Shown here one piece after another: positions 1-8,152 of a DNA stretch of 64,000 nucleotides. Source of the stretch: Pseudomonadota bacterium (GTDB lineage: Bacteria > Myxococcota_A > UBA796 > CAJQPC01); the NCBI GenBank assembly GCA_024228935.1, contig JAAESX010000088.1:62001-126000 (forward strand). Direction: 5' to 3'. The position numbers were made by a program, and so were the translations under genes. Every line of letters starts with the position of its first letter. Position 1 is the stretch's first letter. The notes under the pieces were generated by a model that searched no databases, was not told where the DNA came from, and saw nothing but the letters and a program-made list of their open reading frames with translations.

Positions 1-623
1 ACGAACACGCCCATCCCGTACTGGTGCTGGTTGTCGAGGCTGTCGTACCGGTACCAGGGGTAGCGGCTGTACCAGCTGACCTGCCAGGCGTAGACGTCGA
101 CGTCGGGCAGCGCCTGCTCGACCATCCACTCGCCGCTGGCCTCCCAGAACCAGGCCTCCTCGGCGGACCAGGTCCACTCGTCGCGCGCGGCGTACTGGAG
201 CGTGTGCGCGAACTCGTGCGCGGCCAGGTGGGTCCAGAAGTCGGCGTCGTTGGCGTACGCCGGGTTCAGGTAGATGACCGGGTAGCCCTGCGGGAAGTCG
301 TTGCTCTCGTACTCGGTCGTCAGGCCGGTCCCGGACATGCCGGTGTCGAAGATGACCCACACCAGGTAGTTGTCGCTGCTGACCGGCGGGGTCCAGCCCT
401 GCTCCTCGATCAGCGCGGTCCAGGCGGCCTCAAGGGCCTCGCCGGCACGCTGGGCCTTCGACGTGCTGGCTGTCCCGTGCACGATCACGAAGTTGTCGGT
501 GGTGATGTAGTCGGACTGCGGCGTGCCGTAGGTCGCCTTGCCGTCGAGGCTCGCCGACGGGTGCACCTGCGGCGGCGCCATCGTCAGGGCGCCACTGAGC
601 GCGAGAGGTGTGAGGCACTCCAT
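1..623 (-). CDS. Putative secreted metallopeptidase-like protein (HEFAH), 3' end outside window
   Basis: The reading frame starts at ATG 623 and runs off the left edge with no stop, giving at least 207 residues. A short hydrophobic start (MECLTPLALSGALT) suggests export. Around residue 142 the motif AAHEFAHTLQY has the HExxH form of zincin metallopeptidases, and EASGEWMVEQ follows about 25 residues later, as the third-ligand Glu of gluzincins would. The start lies 3 bases after the TrmB-like gene's stop, so the two are probably co-transcribed. The exact family is not recognised. Activity is inferred from the motif only. Confidence 0.7.
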   Translation of the reverse strand, partial: MECLTPLALSGALTMAPPQVHPSASLDGKATYGTPQSDYITTDNFVIVHGTASTSKAQRAGEALEAAWTALIEEQGWTPPVSSDNYLVWVIFDTGMSGTGLTTEYESNDFPQGYPVIYLNPAYANDADFWTHLAAHEFAHTLQYAARDEWTWSAEEAWFWEASGEWMVEQALPDVDVYAWQVSWYSRYPWYRYDSLDNQHQYGMGVF

Positions 624-626
624 CAG

Positions 627-1414
627 TCAGCCCAGGTGTGGAGACATCATGGTTGCCACGACATCGGTGCAGTCGCGACCCTGGAGCCCGGCGAGCCGGG
701 TGATGTCCAGGACGATGTGGTCGGTCGCCATGGTGACGAGCGACGGGTTGGTGGTCAGCACGGCTTGGTTGTCGGCGTCGGGCTCGTTGCCTCCGATGAG
801 GGCCTGCTTCCGATCCACGACCACGATGCCGCGATGACTCCACGCGGCCTTGGGCGGGTCCCCGACGACGTCGTCCACCCAGGAGGAGAACGCCGCGGGT
901 GGACCAGGCACCTGGTCCGGGCTGTAGAGGACGCAGTGGAGACCTCGGTCCTCCAGGGTCCGCAGCGCCGGCGCGAGGACCAGCAGCTCGCGGTTCCAGA
1001 GCGACAGGTAGACCCGCTCGCGGGCATCCCGGATCATGGTGTCGATGCGGGCAAGCACCTGGTTGTAGTCGTGGAGGATCCAGACGGGCTCGGGTCGAGC
1101 GAGCTTCGGGAGGTTGCTCAGCGCCTCGTCCAGGCGGGCGACCTTCGCCGCGTGCTGGGACCGCAGCTCCGCCAGGAACCGACTGGCATCGGTGGGCACG
1201 TACCGGGCAGGTGACTCGCCGGTGGAGAACGCTGCGCCCGAGCTCTCCAGGCTGCGCATCACGTTGTAGACGGCGCTGCGCGGGATGCCGCCGCTGGCCG
1301 CGACCTCGTACCCGGTCAGGCCCTCCTGGCCGGCCTCGCGCAGGAGCGTGAGCCAGGCGAGGGCAGCGTTGCGGGTGAGCCCGAGCTCGGTGAGCTGGGC
1401 GATGAGCTCGGTCA
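627..1414 (-). CDS. TrmB-family transcriptional regulator
   Basis: 262 residues. The N-terminus (MTELIAQLTELGLTRNAALA, then a Tyr-Glu-Val-Ala helix and SAVYNVMRSLES) is a winged helix of the TrmB type. A central coiled region (about 75-105) follows, then a C-terminal phospholipase D-like half of the kind seen in TrmB regulators. TrmB proteins usually sense small ligands, often sugars. The start at 1414 is preferred because residues coded further upstream do not extend the helix-turn-helix. It lies 14 bases after the lipoprotein gene that starts at 2001 and 3 bases before the metallopeptidase-like gene, suggesting an operon. Confidence 0.82.
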
Positions 1415-1428
1415 TGCCCCGGGGCGTA

Positions 1429-2001
1429 TCAGTCCACGCACGTGGGCACGAGGTCGAACCAGCTGCCCTCGATGGCGTTGCTGACCCGGGCAGCGATGAT
1501 GTTGTCGCCATCGACCAGGTACGGCGTGATGTCGATCGGGTCGACGGTCACGTACTCGAGGCAGTTGGCCTCGTCGTTCACACAGCCCTCGGTCTGCCAG
1601 TCGCCGCCCCAGTGACCGACCTCCTCGCCGTTGACCCACAGCCACAGGCCGTCGTCGGACTGGATGTCGACGAGGACGCCGGGGACGGCCTCGATCGGAA
1701 CGACCGCGCGGTAGGCCCGATCGGCGCCGGGCGGCACCTGGTGGGCATCGGGCAGGGAGATCGAGCCGAGCGCGTCCGCGTAGTCCACGTCGTAGAAGGC
1801 GACCCCGTCGGCGTCGGCGGGGTCGTCCGACTCCCAGAGCGCGTCGCTAGCGGCCCACGTCCAGCCGCTGTCGAAGGTCTCGCAGCCGGCGGTGGGCTCG
1901 TAGGGGTCGGGCTCGAAGCCGGCGTCCTCGCCCGGAGTCAGGACATCCTGGTCGGGGACGAACCCGTACTCGGAACACGCGAGCGTGAGAAGCAGCACCA
2001 T
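1429..2001 (-). CDS. Lipoprotein with a PA14/jelly-roll-like domain
   Basis: 190 residues beginning MVLLLTLAC, with lipobox Cys at position 9. The body contains SDDGLWLWVNGEEVGHWG and DIIAARVSN-like strands (DGDNIIAARVSN), typical of PA14 or galactose-binding jelly-roll modules on secreted proteins. A strong GGAGG lies 5 bases before ATG 2001; a GTG at 2004 is a poorer choice. An 8-bp perfect inverted repeat (2018-2039) sits just upstream. Function unknown; probably an outer-membrane or periplasmic binding lipoprotein. Confidence 0.75.
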   Translation of the reverse strand: MVLLLTLACSEYGFVPDQDVLTPGEDAGFEPDPYEPTAGCETFDSGWTWAASDALWESDDPADADGVAFYDVDYADALGSISLPDAHQVPPGADRAYRAVVPIEAVPGVLVDIQSDDGLWLWVNGEEVGHWGGDWQTEGCVNDEANCLEYVTVDPIDITPYLVDGDNIIAARVSNAIEGSWFDLVPTCVD

Positions 2002-2017
2002 CACGACCTCCTTTGGC

Positions 2018-2039
2018 AGTGACTCTGTCTTGAGTCACT
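2018..2039. promoter_or_regulatory. Perfect inverted repeat, possible operator
   Basis: AGTGACTC, six bases, GAGTCACT. It lies 17 bases upstream of the lipoprotein gene at 2001, and a TrmB regulator is encoded two genes along the same strand. It has no T-run, so operator is more likely than terminator. Binding by the TrmB protein is a guess. Confidence 0.4.
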
Positions 2040-2151
2040 CATCGGATCGAGCGGATTCGTGGGTAGCTCCTCACACCTGGATCTCCGGCCATCGCGGTCA
2101 CCTGGGCGAACGTCGGGAACCGCGCTCTGCCGGGATAGCTCCTGCCTCGGC

Positions 2152-2640
2152 TCAGCAGCCCTCGTCGATGGCGAGATCGCAGTCGTCGTCGATCTCGTTG
2201 CAGATCTCGGTCGCGTCCGGGTTCACCTCGGGCGCGCTGTCGTCGCAGTCCGTGATGGCCTCGGCCTCGATGGCGTTGTCGGGCTGCTCGCACGAGAACG
2301 CCCAGTCACCGGCGTGTCCGTCGCCGTCCTCGTCCAGGTAGTAGAACTCCCGGTCGCTGGCGTACTCGTCGACCTCGCCGTCGCAGTCCTGGTCGACCTC
2401 GTCGCAGGTCTCGTCGGCGTCCGGGTTCACGCCGTCGTCGGCGTCATTGCAGTCCTGGCCGACGACCGCGTACCCGCTCGTGCCCTCGCAGACGTGCTCG
2501 AAGTCGGCTTCGGGGTCGCCGAAGCCGTCCCCATCGGCGTCGACGTAGTGCAGGCGCTCGTCGCACGAGCTGTCGAGCCGGAAGAACGAGTCGTCGCCGC
2601 GCGGGTTCGTGGAGATGCAGGCCAGGGTCAGCAGGATCAT
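2152..2640 (-). CDS. MopE-like Asp/Cys-rich lipoprotein
   Basis: 162 residues starting MILLTLAC (Cys 8). It carries two or three repeats of the pattern YVDADGDGFGD ... DCNDADDGVNPDADETCDEV-type, where Asp-rich loops alternate with Cys pairs. These repeats are common in secreted myxobacterial proteins and resemble calcium-binding loops. ATG 2640 follows the previous stop by two bases. GTG 2646 is an alternative that would overlap that gene. A surface or periplasmic structural role is likely; no enzyme motif is visible. Confidence 0.78.
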   Translation of the reverse strand: MILLTLACISTNPRGDDSFFRLDSSCDERLHYVDADGDGFGDPEADFEHVCEGTSGYAVVGQDCNDADDGVNPDADETCDEVDQDCDGEVDEYASDREFYYLDEDGDGHAGDWAFSCEQPDNAIEAEAITDCDDSAPEVNPDATEICNEIDDDCDLAIDEGC

Positions 2641-2642
2641 GG

Positions 2643-3902
2643 TCACTCGATGAAGGGCTCGAACCCCTCCGGCAAGCTCGGCGCGGAGGAGAGAGAGAAC
2701 TGCTGCCCTGTCACTCCTTCATACGTCACGGTGACGAACCCCGCAGATCCTTCTGGCACCGACCACGACAAGTCACTGACATCCCTGGACTCCTCCGTCT
2801 CGAATCCATCACCGGACCAGGTCGCGACGACGCTGGCGACGTCGTAGCCGTGCTCACCGAGGTCGATCGCCCCGCCCGCCAGGACCGGCATCGGGGGCAC
2901 CTCGTAGACCGTGAAGTCCCGCTCCCACCGACCCTTGGCCCAGACGTTCCGCGCGTCGTCCGAGAGCAGTCGAGCGTCGGAAAGGCCCTCCAGCGTCGCC
3001 GCGACGCCATCCAGCGGGAAGTACGGATCCGCCGGCGAGCTCACCAGCAGCGTGGCCGCGGAGGTGTTCGACAGCGCATCTGCCGGGTCGAGGTAGCGGT
3101 CGAAGCGGACCCACACCGAGCTGTCCCAGCTCTTGCCGAGCGACTCCAGCCAGTCGATCTGACGGGCGTTCGCCGCCTCGGCGTACTCGAAGTGGGCCGA
3201 GGCATCGACCGGGACGCTCACCGAGATGCGCTCGTCGACGGCGCTCGCACCCAGCGCCGCGACCCCGCCGTAGCCGATGCCCGAGACGCCGATGCGCTCG
3301 CGGTCCACGCCCGGCCAGGTGTCGAACGGGGTGACGGCGCGGACCGTGGCCGCGGTGTGCTCCCAGAGCCAGCTGTCGCGGGGATCGTCGAGGTCCTGGA
3401 CCAGGACCAGCCCCCGCGCGGACGTCTCGCCCTGGGCGATGAACGCCTCGAGCCGGACCTCGGAGATCTCGCACTTGTGCGACTGGTAGCTCGTGAACTC
3501 GACCTCGCTGACCTCGACGAACTCGTCGCCGATCCAGACGGTGTCCGTGTCCACGATCTCGATGGCGAGCGTGTCGGGGTCGCCCAGGAGCTCCAGGTCG
3601 TACAGCTCGTCGACCACGCCGGAGAACGTCTCGTTCTCGCAGCTCCCATCGAGCTCATCGCACCAGTCGGTGGTGCAGGCCGAGCCATCGTCGCAGTCGA
3701 CGGCAGCTCCCACGCAGACCCCGTCGGCGTCGCAGGCGTCGTCCGTGGTGCACAGGTTCCCGTCGTCACAGGCCGTGCCTTCCTCGCACACGACGGCGCT
3801 GTCGCCGGTGTCCAGCAGCTCGGAGTCGGGCGTGATCACCACGCCCGGCTGCGTCGGGGTCCCCGGGGTCGACGAGCGTGGACCGACACAACCGAGGATC
3901 AA
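2643..3902 (-). CDS. Lipoprotein with Cys-rich repeats and a nucleophile-less alpha/beta-hydrolase domain
   Basis: 419 residues from TTG 3902, reading MILGC. Residues about 38-92 are Cys/Asp-rich (CDDGNLCTTDDACDADGVC), a repeat common in myxobacterial surface proteins. The rest resembles an acyl-peptide-hydrolase-like alpha/beta fold (DRERIGVSGIGYGGVAAL), but the usual G-x-S-Y-G-G elbow reads G-I-G-Y-G-G, so the catalytic Ser is Gly. Upstream of the TTG the frame stays open and encodes RWLVLLFVALILGC, a far better lipoprotein signal, but has no ATG, GTG or TTG before the stop of the preceding gene. The true start is therefore uncertain. Confidence 0.68.
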   Translation of the reverse strand: MILGCVGPRSSTPGTPTQPGVVITPDSELLDTGDSAVVCEEGTACDDGNLCTTDDACDADGVCVGAAVDCDDGSACTTDWCDELDGSCENETFSGVVDELYDLELLGDPDTLAIEIVDTDTVWIGDEFVEVSEVEFTSYQSHKCEISEVRLEAFIAQGETSARGLVLVQDLDDPRDSWLWEHTAATVRAVTPFDTWPGVDRERIGVSGIGYGGVAALGASAVDERISVSVPVDASAHFEYAEAANARQIDWLESLGKSWDSSVWVRFDRYLDPADALSNTSAATLLVSSPADPYFPLDGVAATLEGLSDARLLSDDARNVWAKGRWERDFTVYEVPPMPVLAGGAIDLGEHGYDVASVVATWSGDGFETEESRDVSDLSWSVPEGSAGFVTVTYEGVTGQQFSLSSAPSLPEGFEPFIE

Positions 3903-3941
3903 GGCGACGAAGAGAAGGACGAGCCAGCGCCCGACGACAGT

Positions 3942-5567
3942 CTAGACCCAGACGGGCACCTCGAGCTCTCCCTCGTACGGCGTGTCGATGAGACGCCGGA
4001 CCTCGCCGGTGACGCCTCCGAGCTGCTCGACCATGCCCGAGTTGGCCGTGAAGCGGACCTCGCCGACCAGCCGGGGCCGCTCGATCGTCGCGCCCTCGAC
4101 CAGCGTCTCCCGGTCGATTCCCGTCATCCAGGGCGGGATCGCCTGACCGCGCAGCACGTCCAGCACCGACTCCATGACCAGGACCGCTCCGTCGTTGAAG
4201 TCCATGTCCCGAGGAAGCTCGACACCGGCCATCAGCGGGATCAGGTCAGCCGCCAGGACTCGGGACGAGGCCTCGATGGCCAGCTCGCGGTGTCCCTGGA
4301 CGGGCCCCTGCTCGGGCAGCACGGCGGCGAGCACGTCGAGGACCGCGGGCGCCTGCTCCGCCTCCTCACCCGCCTGGAGCTCCACGCGAACCGACCGCGC
4401 CAGCGACACGAGACCGGACTGCTCCAGCGCGACGTCGGCCGAGGTCACGGACCCGCGCTGACCCAGCGAAAGCACCGCCTCGAGCAGCGACGAGAACACC
4501 ATCTCGGTGGACTCCTCGCACCCCGGCGTCGCGGTCTCCCGAACCTCGACCCGGACCTCGCCGGTCTTGAAGACCGGGCCGTCCTCGGTGCTCTCCTGGC
4601 CCAGCTGGACGACCGCGGTGGCGCCCATCCCATAGACGGCCAGCGCGTCGGAGAGCGGCCCCAGCGCATCCAAGCCGTAGGGCCCCGCCGAGAAGTCCAC
4701 GCCGCCGGACACCTCGACCTCCTGCCAGCTGCCATCGGTCCCCATGTGCACCCGCTGCTCGAGGCCCAGGTCCGCCGAGACACCGGCGATCAGGCCGATG
4801 CCGTCCAGGTGCTCGCCGATCACCGACCCGAACAGGAACGTCGGCTCGGCGGCGACGTCGATGAGCATGAAGTCGGACTCCACCTCGGCGAGCGAGCTCA
4901 CCTCGAGCGACTCCTGGAACGCCCCGGACTCGTCGTCGATGAGCCGAACGAGGCGCCCCAGCGCCTCCGGGGGAACCGAGCTGCCCAGCACGGCGCCGAC
5001 CCCAAGCAGCTCGAGGACGACCCCGGGCTCGAGCGGCACCCGACTCGAGACGGTGTGCTCGACCTCGAACCCGGCGCGGAGCCCCTCGGTCCCGAGCTGG
5101 ATCCGGCCACACCGCCGCGCCTCGAGGCCGAACGACTCCTCGGTCTCCCGCAGCAGGTCCGCCGAGGCCTCGGCGGCGAGCGGCACACCCTCGAGGTCGG
5201 CCTGGACGAGCGCGGTCACCCCGAGCCCGGTGCCCGGAGCCAGCAGTCGGTCCACCAGGCTCCACGCGAACTCCGGGTCCGCACCGGCGATCGCCCGCCC
5301 GCTGAACGACGCGAGCTCCGGGATGGCCTCGGGGTACGCCTTCGCCAGCTCGATGGCGGCCGAGACCGGCATGCCGCCGACCATGCCGACCAGGAGCTCC
5401 ATCGCGCTGAAGTTCTCGGCGGGGGACTCGATGCCCAGACGGGTGTTCTCGGCCGAGTTCGACTCGGGCAACGTGACCTCGGGCGACGCCATCTCGGGCG
5501 ACGAGGCGTTGTGCGCGACCTCGGTCTCGGGCTTCGTGATCTGGGGAGCGAGGGACTTCTGCGACAT
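3942..5567 (-). CDS. 541-residue orphan protein of unknown function
   Basis: Not recognised. ATG 5567 (MSQKSLAPQITKPETEVAHN) has GGAGGT six bases upstream. The first 60 residues are Glu/Pro/Ser-rich and probably disordered, with no signal peptide. The rest is an acidic, Val/Leu/Gly-rich protein with regular alternating strands and short helices. It holds only two Cys and has no obvious enzyme motif. It ends in the same frame as the next gene, separated by one TAG. A sigma-54-like promoter and a perfect inverted repeat lie upstream, so it may be conditionally expressed. Confidence 0.65.
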   Translation of the reverse strand: MSQKSLAPQITKPETEVAHNASSPEMASPEVTLPESNSAENTRLGIESPAENFSAMELLVGMVGGMPVSAAIELAKAYPEAIPELASFSGRAIAGADPEFAWSLVDRLLAPGTGLGVTALVQADLEGVPLAAEASADLLRETEESFGLEARRCGRIQLGTEGLRAGFEVEHTVSSRVPLEPGVVLELLGVGAVLGSSVPPEALGRLVRLIDDESGAFQESLEVSSLAEVESDFMLIDVAAEPTFLFGSVIGEHLDGIGLIAGVSADLGLEQRVHMGTDGSWQEVEVSGGVDFSAGPYGLDALGPLSDALAVYGMGATAVVQLGQESTEDGPVFKTGEVRVEVRETATPGCEESTEMVFSSLLEAVLSLGQRGSVTSADVALEQSGLVSLARSVRVELQAGEEAEQAPAVLDVLAAVLPEQGPVQGHRELAIEASSRVLAADLIPLMAGVELPRDMDFNDGAVLVMESVLDVLRGQAIPPWMTGIDRETLVEGATIERPRLVGEVRFTANSGMVEQLGGVTGEVRRLIDTPYEGELEVPVWV

Positions 5568-5594
5568 GGGGACCTCCGTGGTCCCCATCGGGAA

Positions 5595-5610
5595 TGCAGG
5601 CCGCACGCCA
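5595..5610 (-). promoter_or_regulatory. Sigma-54-like -24/-12 element
   Basis: On the minus strand the sequence reads TGGC, eight bases, TGCA, which puts GG and GC exactly ten bases apart as in -24/-12 promoters. Transcription would begin near 5584, leaving a short leader with GGAGGT before ATG 5567. The match is short, so it could be chance. Confidence 0.35.
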
Positions 5611-5614
5611 GCCC

Positions 5615-5635
5615 GGCTGGAACACGATTCCAGCC
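5615..5635. promoter_or_regulatory. Perfect 8-bp inverted repeat upstream of the orphan gene
   Basis: GGCTGGAA, CACGA, TTCCAGCC. It lies immediately upstream of the sigma-54-like element and about 48 bases before ATG 5567, a plausible activator or repressor site. Such sites usually lie further from a sigma-54 promoter, so the assignment is tentative. Confidence 0.35.
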
Positions 5636-5693
5636 ACTTGCGCAGGCGGGTGTTCGGCGGTTCGCCACCCCCCTGTCGAAAACCCGAACAGCC

Positions 5694-6596
5694 TCAGCGG
5701 ACGGGCGCGCCTCGCACGATGGGCAGGGCGCCCGGCTCGGTGGCCCACTCGGTCGTCGTGCTGTCTGCCTGGACCCGATGGACGCCACGCGTCGCGCTGA
5801 ACATCAGGATCTCGTCCGTCGCTTCGTCGTACCCGCAGTCCACGACGTCGGTCAGCGAGCCCTGGGCCAGCCGGGACGGGGTGGTCAGGCCAGCGGCGAT
5901 GTCGTCGACCGACCAGGCACCGCCTCCCTCGCTGCAGGTCCAGATGGTGTCGCCCGGGCCCAGGAACGCGGCGCGTGAGCGGCCGGTGATGGTGTCGTAG
6001 TCGGCGAGCACGACCGAGGTGCTGCCCCCGCTGATCAGCAGGAGCGTGGGCGCGTTGCCGGCGACCTCGATGACGTAGACGCCATCCGGGGACTCGACCA
6101 GGTGCCGAGCATCGGCGAACTCGGCGACGAGCACCGAGGTGCCCTCCTCGTACGCATACACGTCCGAGCCCGACAGCACGTAGAGCAGGTCGTCGTGGAA
6201 CGCGAGGTCGCGGACCGGGGACTCGACCGTGTCGAACTGCGTGACGGCGGCTTCGGTCACCTCGTACAGGTCGGAGCCGCTCGCGGCGGCGCCGACACGC
6301 AGCGACTCCACCCAGACGACGGGGCCGTAGGTGGCGTCCGTGCCCGTCAGCTCGACGTCGACCGCTCCGTCGGGACGGAACGTCGTGATGCCCCAGCTCG
6401 AGCCGTTCGAGGCCGTGACGATCGCCCCGGTGACCGGGTCCGCGTCGGTGTCGGCGTCCGCGTCGGCATCCGAGTCCGTGTCGGTGTCGGCGTCCGCATC
6501 GGTGTCCGTGTCCGCCTCCGAGTCGCACGGCTCGTCTTCGGTGCACGGGATCGCGCCGCTGGAGAACAGGTGGCAGGCAGACAGCAGAAGCAGCAT
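5694..6596 (-). CDS. Lipoprotein with Asp/Thr linker and propeller-like domain
   Basis: 300 residues. It starts MLLLLSAC (Cys 8), with GGAGG upstream in the end of the subtilase gene. Residues about 24-55 are a nearly pure Asp/Thr/Ala/Ser linker. The remainder has repeated strand patterns (DLAFHDDLLYVLSGSDVYAY, RHLVESPDGVYVIEVAGN) like a beta-propeller. The start ATG shares a base with the TGA of the subtilase gene (TGATG), so translation is probably coupled. Role unknown; probably an envelope sensor or binding protein. Confidence 0.72.
   Translation of the reverse strand: MLLLLSACHLFSSGAIPCTEDEPCDSEADTDTDADADTDTDSDADADADTDADPVTGAIVTASNGSSWGITTFRPDGAVDVELTGTDATYGPVVWVESLRVGAAASGSDLYEVTEAAVTQFDTVESPVRDLAFHDDLLYVLSGSDVYAYEEGTSVLVAEFADARHLVESPDGVYVIEVAGNAPTLLLISGGSTSVVLADYDTITGRSRAAFLGPGDTIWTCSEGGGAWSVDDIAAGLTTPSRLAQGSLTDVVDCGYDEATDEILMFSATRGVHRVQADSTTTEWATEPGALPIVRGAPVR
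6438..6523. repeat. Low-complexity Asp/Thr/Ala-coding repeat
   Basis: Imperfect repeats of GTCGGTGTC/GTCCGCGTC-type hexamers encode the DTDADAD linker of the lipoprotein starting at 6596. Such tracts can change length by slippage. Confidence 0.7.
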
Positions 6597-8092
6597 CAGC
6601 GACCCCTCCGGCGGGTCCAACCCCAAGGTAAGACGAACACCGCACCCAGCCAAACCCCGCGCCCCAGGCAACCGGGCAGCTCCCCATCCGGGTCGGGGAG
6701 TCGCAGCCGCCCGGCCCCCTCGGCGTTGTCGACCTGCTGCCACGAGGTCCGGTCGCTGGTCGCCCACCCTTCGACGCGATCGGCGGCCTGACGCGCGGTC
6801 AGGGACGGATCCGAGCTCATCACCACAGCCAGCGCAGCGGCCGCGGACGGCGAGGCCGCGCTCGTCCCGAAGAAGCCCGTCGGACCGTACGCACCGGTGG
6901 TGATTCCGTCGGGGGCCGCGATGTTCGGCTTCGGGTCACCTGCGAAGTTCGGGCCCTGGCTGCTGAAGCCCTCGAGCGGGTTCACGAGGTAGCCCGTGGC
7001 GTTCACCGCTCCGACCGTCCAGGCGAGCGGGTGCGTGCCGGGGTCCGTCACCGAGTGCTCGGGCATGGAGCGCTCGATCTTCCCGCTGCTGGTGATGAGG
7101 TTGATCATCACGGCCGGGTCGCCCGCGGCACGACGGATCTCGACCTCGGCCCACTGGTCCCGCGAGAGCGTCGGCGCGACCCGCTCGACCGGACTGCACT
7201 GGTCGGCGTCGGGCTCCTGGACAGCCTCGCCGGCGTCGAGGACCGTGCCGTCCGCGCTGTAGACGACGATGTCCAGGTCCGTGTCGCCGCAGCGCCGATA
7301 GTTGTCCCACTGCATGGCGATGCCGCGCTTCTTGCCCGCTCGGAAGTAGACGCGCAGCCGCTCGCTGCCGTCGTCGAACTCGTGCAGCCCGTCCCCGTCG
7401 GTGTCGGTGAACGGACCCGACCAGTGGCCGTCGGCGTAGTTCCCCGCGCTCGTGACCAGCAGGACGCCGCCCTCGGACATCTCCTCGACGATGGCAGAGA
7501 CGCCGCCCGTGCCGTCGTAGAAGCTGTTGTTCATGTACGACATCGACAGCGTGACGATGTCTATCTCCTCTCGGACGGCCCAGGCCGCGGCGTTCTCGAA
7601 GGCCGTGACCCCGTTGCTCCGGACCAGGTGCAGCTCGGCGTCCGGGGCGACCTCGCGCACGATCTCGGCGCAGGCGGTGCCGTGCACGCCGGTCTCGTAC
7701 GAGAAGCGAGGCCGCAGCGTGTCGATCTCGGGGGTGCAGCCCTCGTGGGCCCAGCAGTCCCAGGTCTCGTACGACCCGAGCTCGGCGTCGGAGAGCTCGG
7801 CCCCGAACCACTGCAGGTCGAACACGGCGACCGAGACCCCCTCGCCCGTGAACCCAGCGTCGTGCCACGGCTGCACGTTCATGGCGTCGATGGCCTCGCC
7901 CGAGCTGATCTGGCCGACCTGATCGACGACGCCCATCTCCTCGATCCGCCAGGCGGTGCCGGCCTCGGGAGGGGCCTCGAGCACGCTCCCGAGATGGCTA
8001 CGGGAGATGGCGTCCGGGTGGTTCGGATCGTCCACTCGGATCAGCGCCCAGGGGTCGTCCTGGGCGACTGCAACAGCCGTGAGAAACCACAT
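6596..8092 (-). CDS. Subtilisin-family (S8) serine protease with MYXO-CTERM-like tail
   Basis: 498 residues with a short signal sequence (MWFLTAVAVAQ). The catalytic triad is visible as Asp92 (VAVFDLQW), His137 (VHGTACAE) and Ser411 (GTSAASPS), with oxyanion Asn218 (TSAGNYADG). Residues 224-240 include a DTDGDG loop. The C-terminus has Cys474, a hydrophobic stretch to about 491 and ends RRRGR, the Cys-TM-Arg layout of MYXO-CTERM sorting tails, implying surface anchoring. The gene starts 60 bases from the divergent rocD and overlaps the next lipoprotein gene by one base. Confidence 0.9.
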   Translation of the reverse strand: MWFLTAVAVAQDDPWALIRVDDPNHPDAISRSHLGSVLEAPPEAGTAWRIEEMGVVDQVGQISSGEAIDAMNVQPWHDAGFTGEGVSVAVFDLQWFGAELSDAELGSYETWDCWAHEGCTPEIDTLRPRFSYETGVHGTACAEIVREVAPDAELHLVRSNGVTAFENAAAWAVREEIDIVTLSMSYMNNSFYDGTGGVSAIVEEMSEGGVLLVTSAGNYADGHWSGPFTDTDGDGLHEFDDGSERLRVYFRAGKKRGIAMQWDNYRRCGDTDLDIVVYSADGTVLDAGEAVQEPDADQCSPVERVAPTLSRDQWAEVEIRRAAGDPAVMINLITSSGKIERSMPEHSVTDPGTHPLAWTVGAVNATGYLVNPLEGFSSQGPNFAGDPKPNIAAPDGITTGAYGPTGFFGTSAASPSAAAALAVVMSSDPSLTARQAADRVEGWATSDRTSWQQVDNAEGAGRLRLPDPDGELPGCLGRGVWLGAVFVLPWGWTRRRGR

Positions 8093-8152
8093 GGCCTGCC
8101 AGTGTAGGGGGCCGTTACGCTCCTCGCCCCTTTCCCGCCTGGAGCAGCCGCC

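Noticed and set aside
2850..5978. Long plus-strand open frame (over 1000 codons) opposite the orphan gene
   Set aside because: Arg/Gly/Asp-rich translation without domains, antisense to genes with recognisable signals and ribosome sites; a product of high G+C codon bias.
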